Part shown: in pieces, positions 57,183-64,000 of the stretch
Position numbering within the stretch: position 1 is the first letter of the stretch
How the letters are laid out: every line of letters begins with the position of its first letter
DNA from: Juglans regia
Lineage: Eukaryota > Streptophyta > Magnoliopsida > Fagales > Juglandaceae
NCBI RefSeq assembly: GCF_001411555.2
Contig: NC_049914.1
Coordinates: 13,532,798-13,596,797 of the forward strand
Length of the DNA: 64,000 nt
Direction: 5' to 3'
Notes under the pieces: model-generated
Databases searched by the model: none
What the model was told of the DNA's origin: nothing
What the model saw: only the letters and a program-made list of their open reading frames with translations
Made by a program: the position numbers and the translations under genes

Positions 57183-58545
57183 ACTCAAAGATGAACAATT
57201 TTTATGAGAAGTTATCGTGGGAAAATACTTAGAAAGGGTCGAAAACCTCCAAGCAAAAAGACCAGGAAATCTGTCTGAGAGAGCTCTTTTGAGTTTCTCT
57301 CTAAGAACGGGGTAAAGAAGTGATGAAAGTGAGTGAAATATGTCTTGCACGACTTTAGACATCTAGAGGGGGAAGTTATAGGCTTGAATGACCCTTGATT
57401 GGAGGTCGCTATGTTACATAAAGTTGAGAATAGTGAGGGGCAAGGACTGCCTACATCAGCTGTGAGGTATGGAGGTTGATGAGGTGGTTTTCTCCTTCAC
57501 ATCAAGGCATTATTGGGTGAAACCAAGGGCAGTGGATGGCCTGCCATGTTGGGGAGGAAACTTCTTCAAGAAGCTTTGCTAAGGTGGCCAAACTCGTGGG
57601 CCTCAACCAAGTGAGCTTCAATTTAGGGTTTAAAAGTGTTTTAGTTAGGGTTTGGGATAATGATGTCATAAAAGGTTTGATAATGATGTCATAAAAAGGA
57701 TTTGATTAATTAATAGCATGTGGAAGTAATTTAACCAAATGATTAAACACAATGCTAGAAATCGGATTAAAAAGGGTTTGGAGGCCAACATTAGGGGTTG
57801 GGAAACCGTTTAGGGTTTTAGTTTCAACTAAACTTTTGGGATTTCAATTAGATTTCAACCATTTAGGATTTTGCTAGGATTGAAACCCTCTTTGGTCTGA
57901 CATAATTTGGTTGATTAGATGAAACAAAGTTTTACTTAGTAGCATGATCTCACACATTGATTTCATTCACAAATCCATCTGATGGTTCCTCATGGTATCA
58001 AATGTCTAATACTATTCACTATGTGTGGCTAAACTCTTGCCAAGTGTCCAAATAAAACTTCTCTAACCTAATTTGGACATTCCACACTGTGATTTTGAAA
58101 ACATTGCATTGAGTGCACTTATCGATGTTACTATTCACTCCAAAAAAATGCATAATAAACTTAGTACTGAAAAATTCTAAATATTCATATTAACCTATAG
58201 TGAATATCGTTTACCAAAATTCACCCCGAAAGTGCTCCTAAAAGTAATTTTACAATTTCAAACAGGTGTTTTGTCCGAAATTATGAAAATGAGTTATTGC
58301 GCTATAAAACTCTAAATAATCAACTGAGTCTAATGGCATAGACCAAAACACATTCTGACACTTCTAACAATCTCAATAATTAAACTCATATTTCTAGCAC
58401 CATAGTGAGTGATAACACTGACTATATTGACAGACTAAAACCTGTGCGATTGGTCGATTCGTAAAAACTTTATGAAATTTTCATGAGGTTCCTAAAGTCA
58501 ATAGAAATTTCCACCAGTGAATTTCTAACGGGCTATTATAGCGTA
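57183..58545. repeat. AT-rich insertion between protease and tandem repeats
   Basis: Composition changes sharply from GC-rich gag/protease to AT-rich non-coding text with short repeats (gataatgatgtcataaaa twice, 57656 and 57680). It occupies the place of RT-integrase. It resembles LTR-type retroelement sequence, but ends and target duplication were not found, so it may be a replacement or a nested fragment. Confidence 0.4.
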
Positions 58546-60470
58546 CCTCTCACAGGATTAAGGGTAGTGCTAGGCCGAAGGAAAGTGGGTCTTGTCCCCA
58601 CGGCGGCCTGAACAACTTATTCCGACCCCTATTCTAGCGAAGAGCAGACTAGCCACGTCATTGTCCAAATAAGTTACCTCTCCCGAGGTGTACCGAAAGG
58701 ATAAGTACGCTAAAGGCTGCTTTATCCTTCCCACGGTGAAGTGCTAGCCAGCCCTTGGTGGCCCAAAGATAAAGACTTACCTTCCTTGCAAGGATCAACA
58801 GGCGAGAGCAAGACCAGTCCCAAACTGTTCGAACAACATACCTCTCATAGGATCAAGAGGGGAGCTAGGCCAAAGGCCGCTCTACTCCTTTCGTGATGGA
58901 GAGCAGGTCCTACCCCTCGGCTACTCGAACAACTTATCTTGACCTCCGCCGCAATGAAGAGTGCGATTAGCACCAGCCTGACCCAACACTTATTTTCCCT
59001 GCGATATCAACAGGCGGGAGCGGGTCCAGTCTCAAATTGCCTGAACAAGGTACCTCCTACAAGACCAAAGGGGAGAACTAGGCCAAAGGCAATTCTACCC
59101 CTCCCGCGATGGAGAACGGGTCATGCCCCTCGGCGGCCCGAACAAACCTACCCTGACCCCTATCGCGGAGAAGAATGGACCAACTATATCATTGTCCAAA
59201 CTTATCTCTCCCACGAGGTATGAAAGGGATGAGTGTAATGCCTAAGGCTATTTTATCCCTCCTGCAGCAGAGTGCAGGTCAGTCTTCAACTGCCCGAAGA
59301 CAAAGATTTACCTTTCTGGTAAGCGTCAATAGGTGGGAGTGGAACCAATTGCAAACTGCCCAAAAACTTAGTTTCTTGCGGGGTTCAGAGGGGTGAGTCA
59401 TGCCACTGGCCTACCCCTCTTGCGGAGGAGTGCGGATCCAGCCCCCTGGTGGTCTGAATACTTATCCCGGCCTACTGAGAATGAAGAGTGGGTTCAGGGC
59501 CAGCCTGACCCAAATCTTATATTTTCCTGCAATATCAATGAGTGGGAGTGGGTTCGGTCTCAAACTACCCGAACCAATTATCTCCTCGCGGGGTAGCAAG
59601 GATGAGTTGAGCTAGCCACTCGGACACTCCCACGGAGGAGAGCGGGTCCAGCCTTTTGGCTGCCCGAATACTTACCCTGACTCTCATCACAGTGAGAAAG
59701 TGAACTGGCCCCAAGGCCATCTGAAAAAGTTATCTCCTCTGGAAATCAAAAGGGCGAGTTTGACTAGAGGCTTCCTGACCTCTCCCTGATGGAATGCAGA
59801 CCTAGTCTTTCAGTTACCCGGCGTGAACAAAGTCTCCAAAGATGCAATGTCGAAGCAAGGGGCTACAAGATGCCAATGAGCAGATGTGGGTTCAGTCTCA
59901 AACTGCTCGAACAAATTACCTCCCCACGGGGTAGCAGGGGCGAGTTGAGACGAAGGCCGCTTGGACCCACCCGTAGATGAGAGTGGGTCCAAGCTGTTCG
60001 AACACTTACCTCGACTCCCATCATAATAAAGAATGAGCCGGCCCATGGCTGCCCAAATAAATTACCTCCTCGGTGGTTAAAGGGGCAGGTTGGCCTAGGA
60101 CATCCTGACCTCTTCCCTGTGGAGAGCGGGCCAAGTCCTTCGACTGCTCGAATACTACACCATGGAACGCAGACGTCAACAACAGGCAAAAGTGGCAGAC
60201 AAATCGCGTCACTAGCCAAAGGGCCCAAGTTTGCGAATTCTAATTCCTACAAAGCTAAAGGATAAAATTATGATGACATTCTTATCTTCCAACCAGGGAT
60301 TAAATGCACTATGCCAACATATAGGAGCGAGTCCGGTTCCAAACTGCTCGGAAAACCTACCTCCCCGCTGACCAAGGAGATGGGTCAAGCCAAAGCCCTT
60401 TTTTTCTCCCTCTGGCGAAGAGTGGGATCAGCCCCACGGCTACCTTAATAACCTACAAAGCCTCCTAATG
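58546..60470 (+). repeat. Complex tandem-repeat field in the Tat element
   Basis: Degenerate units keep words such as agtctcaaactgcccgaaca, tacctccc..ggggt, gcgggtcca, cccctcggcggcccgaaca and gacccctatcgcgg. A block at 58610 (gacccctattctagcgaaga, then cattgtccaaata) returns at 59140 (about 530 bp apart), with sub-repeats about 110-210 bp apart. Open frames across it are by-products of the repeats. Confidence 0.8.
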
Positions 60471-61245
60471 CAGCAAAAAGTAGCCCGATCTGTTTATATT
60501 CAAACTCTGCAGCCACATAACCACTTGGGATGGGGCATAGAGGCGGGTTAGCAGAGCGCTTCTCAACCTCCCTCCAAGGAGGCGACCAAAGTCTCCCTGA
60601 CTTGATTAACTCTAAAGAGGAGTTTCTATCCCCTCCAAGCCGATGGCAGCGAGCAAGGGCTGACACACGCTGATGAAACTTCTCCCTTTTTTTAGTTATG
60701 TACTGAAGTAGAGGCAGCAATGCAAAAACGAATAACGAAGGGACTAGGCAGGGTAAAGCACACCCAAGAGACAGACGAAAAAATAAAAAAATAAAAAAAT
60801 AAGAACAAGAAATCTAAATCGGTGGAGAGACATCGGTCTCATCAAACAAGGTTGCTAAGGGCCCCAAAGGGATGACTACCTAACAAGGTCGAATGAAGGC
60901 AACGCAAGCAAAAGAACAGTCGACCAAGGGGTGGCAAGGAATGGGTTGGGCGCTGGCCAGGTGGACCGTAAGTTCTGTGTGATGACAATTCCCCTACCTA
61001 ATACCAAGCCCATAATTTCTTGTGACAAAGCCCCTAGGCTGGCCATAAAAAAAATACGGAGCAATTTCACTAATGTTCAAAAGTTACACAAGCCGCATGG
61101 TGACGGTGCAAATGTAAATACATTCGCAAAAAAAAAAAAAAAAAAAAAGGAAAGAAGAACAAAATGAAAGAACAATAGCGACACCAAGAACCTAGGACGT
61201 AATGACGTCAAGCACAAGGACCGGAGACCTCATCATTGGGAGCGC
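60471..61245. other. Tat element, non-coding spacer
   Basis: No gene recognised. It has an A-rich tract (61129-61148) and (aaaaat)n at about 60778-60801. Confidence 0.45.
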
Positions 61246-61249
61246 CAGC

Positions 61250-62886
61250 CTAAAGGACATCGGGATCAGGATCACAAGGCTCAAAAGCAGTAGACTTGGA
61301 CATGGCCGGTAAGCTGGGACCCATAAAAGCATCGGTGATCTCTTTCATACCCAACTTGCAGCTGAATGTGAAAGCTTTTTCATCAACAGCCACCTGGGTA
61401 AGGTCAAGGTCCCGCAAATATTTCCTGAGAGTCCATGAACATAGCTGCGATCTCTCTAGGATGTGGTCCCGTATCAACCAAAGGCCCTCAACACACCCAT
61501 GCTCCCACGAAGTATCGTAGATATTCACGACGACAGTTAAACTTCTCAGATTTATCTTGCTATCGGGGAGAGGGAGGTGACCTCTTGCACCCGGGACAAG
61601 TCACCCCTACGATCTGTGGCAAGACATTCCATTTGCTGGGCGTCTTCCCTCGCCTTCTTCTTTTGCTTCTTCCAACAGTGTTTAAACTTCTCGATTTTCT
61701 TGCCCCCTCCTCCAAGGCAAGCCATACCTCCCTCAACTCTTGCTCCAACTGCTCCCCCTCTTCCTTCTCGCCGAGAGCGCACTGGAGGGCAGTTTGGCTC
61801 ATCGCATGAAGGTCCTGGTTTTCTTACTCAACAGCCTCCTGGTCGTCCACGATGAAGGCTACTAGTTGAGAGGAACCCTGAAAACAAGGGAGATTGACAT
61901 GGAACGATCAATAAAAGGGCGACTTGGCTGATCGCTTCCGCAAGGCAGCCCCCCCTCTCCCTTTTAGCTAGGCTAAATGGGGGATAACTTCCACTGAACC
62001 TTCTGTGTCACACACTTGTGTGGCCCCCTCAGCTTGGCAAGCTCCTTCAGCAACCTCTATAGTTGCAAGGGTTGAGGAATTAACCTCGACATTTCTATGC
62101 CAGGAGGGCCAACCTCTTCAGTAATCACTCCCACCTGGACAGGTTGATCTATGCATGGACCCCCCAAACTTGAGCCGACTACAACATCCAGAAGGAAACC
62201 ACCTTCTGCTTAGTGTTCCACCTTCATAACATGAATACTAGAGGTAGCGGCTACCACCCTCTCAATCATGGGCTCCAAGCCTCGAAACGACTTGAGCTCC
62301 TCCCGACCTGGCACAGACACCAGATCATCCCATCGCTAGGTAGTAGGCAAAGGCATCGTCTTGACCTCGCCTTCTGAGGAGTGATTGTCGATAGGTGAAC
62401 GAGCAGAAGAAGGGGAGGAGATCCTCGGAGGACCCCAATGATGGCTCACCGAGGAATCTTGACCACCAAGACTCCTCGAAGCAGGGTGCCAAGGTCCCCA
62501 ATTTCTAGAAACACGTCACAGACATCAGTTGGTGGGGACAACATCATAGGTACCTTAGCTGAGGGGCCTCTCATTGATGGGTCCAAGGGCTCCAACGGGA
62601 AAGATTCCGTCAGCATCTCAACGTCACCAACACAACGGGACGCTTCCACCAGCGTCATCAGGACGATTGGACGATGGGCCTCACGTGTAGTTGACGCTTG
62701 CTCTTTAGAAGTTGGGGCTCTAGAAAAGGGTCCGCTATCGACCCCAACCTCCTCCAAGCGTGATTTCTTCCCCTTACTAGATGGAGAAGGATCCAAGGGG
62801 CGCTTTCGGGTAGTAGTGACCCGAGGCCAGGCAACAGTTACCCTGTCATCAAAAGGACATTGACTGAGGGGAGGAAAAGAAACCAT
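61250..62886 (-). pseudogene. Tat antisense ORF, C-terminal part
   Basis: Minus strand. 62446-62886 is an open piece with TTRKRPLDPSPSSKGKKSRL. 61552-61802 is a charged coiled-coil (EEGEQLEQELREVWLALEEG). 61250-61528 ends with FSCKLGMKEITDAFMGPSLP and a stop after DPDPDVL. Frameshifts separate the pieces. The order linker, coiled coil, short tail follows the PF04195-like N-terminal part found at 53.5-54.4 kb. Confidence 0.6.
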
Positions 62887-62940
62887 TAGGCTCTTCTCGA
62901 AAAGAAGGGCTCCCGAGAAGACACTATTGGAGTTCTTTAA
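62691..62940 (+). repeat. Overlap repeat of the permuted Tat unit, copy 2
   Basis: It matches 53520-53776 (ggggcgctttcgggtagtag, then gaaaagaagggctcccgaga) in direct orientation with about 10-15 percent differences. Similarity ends at gttcttt (62940). Confidence 0.85.
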
Positions 62941-63096
62941 AACACTTTACTATTTGTTACGATTCTGTGCACTTGCATATATATTTTTATCTGAACACTT
63001 TCTAAGCTAACCCTTAAATAATACAAAAGTATTTCGGACTTTTGGTTTAATACAGCATTAGCAAGTACTACACACTAGGAGAACCACTATTAATGA
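62941..63096. other. Intergenic, no feature seen
   Basis: A short AT-rich stretch between the Tat element and the duplicated flank. Confidence 0.4.
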
Positions 63097-63692
63097 TCAC
63101 GAGACACTTACATGAATGATATTAATCTTTAATCTTACTTGAGGGTCTGCAGTAGTACTAAAACTTATTAAGAGTTTAGGACACATGATATTGCAACATT
63201 TTCATGGTTTAATCTGTACCTTATAGTGGGGTAATAATTGGGGTCCCAAAAGCGAAATTTCCCCATGGAGAGTATCATCGTCAACATAAGTTTCGGTCGA
63301 TTGAATCAAGAGTTGTAGTAGCTAGGAGAAGTCCTTTTTATTTTAGAGATATTTTACTTGCATGTCGGTATAGAAAACACATTTTCCATTTTGATTATAT
63401 AACAAGATTTGTTTTATAGGAAATATTTAAAATTCTAACTCATACAAATCAAATATTGTGATATCATTATTAGCTAGGTGGCCTGATCAACTACATAGTT
63501 TGCAAGCATAAATGTTTTTTACTTTATCATGTTTGTTTAAGCCGTACATTGATGTGCATATGATCATGATTATGGGCTGCATTAATAAGAACTTTATCAC
63601 CTCATGTCAGATAACTCATACTTGTTAAAGTAGCTACATCTTTGATTTTTCTAACATAAATAGTCTAAAGAAAAAACACATTGAACTTTTTT
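63097..63692 (+). repeat. Dispersed direct repeat, copy 2
   Basis: Counterpart of 16127-16712, same orientation, with small indels (e.g. a missing 'ggcccgcggtgtt' region near 63485). Confidence 0.85.
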
Positions 63693-64000
63693 AGATTTAG
63701 TTTTCCCCTGTCAATCAGTACAAAAAATTTTAGTTTTAGGGAAGAAATTGTTTAGGCACGAATTAAATTTTATCCCTAAAAGTAATTATAGGAGACAAAA
63801 TTTAATTTCAAAACATGAATGACTTTATAAAAATCAGGTTCAAACGGCTAAACATTCATTCGAACTAGATCTTTTGTGACGAATTATATAGTCTCAAAAA
63901 GTCAATACCATTAGAATGGCAAAAAGTCGGTTCGAACAAGATATTAATGTCTGTTCAAATGGTTTATAATCTGTTCGAATAATAATCTTGGCGAGGAAGT
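63693..64000 (+). mobile_element. CACTA-like 5' end with TTCGAAC motifs, runs off the window
   Basis: cagtacaaaaaattttag at 63717 resembles a mutated CACTACAAAAAA terminus. It is followed by tttagggaagaaatt text and then TTCGAAC/TTCAAA motifs (63850-64000) like those at 15720-16124. The element continues past the window edge. Confidence 0.5.

Larger units (their letters stand above)
53520..62940 (+). mobile_element. Tat-type Ty3/gypsy element, permuted single unit
   Basis: Order on plus: 5' half of an antisense ORF (53520-54368), LTR (about 54760-55510), PBS, gag, protease, an AT-rich foreign-looking stretch, complex tandem repeats, then the 3' half of the antisense ORF (61250-62940). In a normal element the antisense ORF lies between pol and the 3' LTR. 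Here its halves are at opposite ends, overlapping by about 250 bp (53520-53776 versus 62691-62940). RT, RNase H and integrase are absent. gag and protease are frameshifted. Confidence 0.75.

Noticed and set aside
58939..60228. Multiple plus- and minus-strand frames of 60-120 codons
   Set aside because: They fall in the tandem-repeat field and repeat with it. No protein family was recognised.

Overview
This is nuclear DNA of a woody dicot. It has GT-AG introns, long AT-rich intergenic stretches, AT and GA microsatellites, and dense plant transposons (Ty3/gypsy, Ty1/copia, L1-type LINE, CACTA, hAT, MULE-like, TRIM). The MITEs built from repeated 'gagatgagttgagatgag'-type words resemble ones abundant in Juglandaceae (walnut/pecan). 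That placement is an inference from memory, not something proved here. Nearly all of the window is mobile DNA. The only gene that looks intact is a six-exon secreted alpha-carbonic anhydrase on the minus strand (24924-26831).

Left block, 1-16.7 kb: a CACTA-type (Ptta/En/Spm-like) transposase gene is split by a Tekay-like Ty3/gypsy element lying on the minus strand (LTR 1342-3530, pol 3.6-9.67 kb). The locus has been rearranged: a 760-bp piece of the transposase gene plus a second LTR recurs at 9670-15357, so the target duplication AACAT is present three times. Two solo LTRs of another family are nested inside, one in the reverse transcriptase (5659-8553) and one in the second LTR (11644-14368). 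The transposase 3' end (15363-15600) and a TTCGAAC-rich subterminal array follow.

16.7-24.7 kb: a CACTA-type element with ends CACTACAACAAAT (17069-24717) holds an L1-type LINE on the minus strand and a 1500-bp inverted second copy of its RT region. The two arms share the same frameshift. 24.7-35.7 kb: the carbonic anhydrase gene, then intergenic DNA with a 327-bp TRIM, several MITEs, and a TIR-bounded element carrying a broken AAA-ATPase gene.

35.7-48.3 kb: a 12.6-kb CACTA element with CACTACAAG ends and a perfect TGT target duplication. It carries one exon of its own transposase (Transpos_assoc domain) and captured host pieces: a five-exon HIPP metal-binding pseudogene, a PPR fragment, and unidentified exons. 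48.3-53.5 kb: intergenic DNA, a hAT MITE with an 8-bp target duplication, and a Ty1/copia fragment.

53.5-63 kb: slightly more than one unit of a Tat-type Ty3/gypsy element, circularly permuted. It runs from the middle of the antisense ORF through an LTR, PBS, gag and protease, a complex tandem-repeat field, and back into the antisense ORF. The right edge repeats about 590 bp already seen at 16.1-16.7 kb and then enters another TTCGAAC-type CACTA end.
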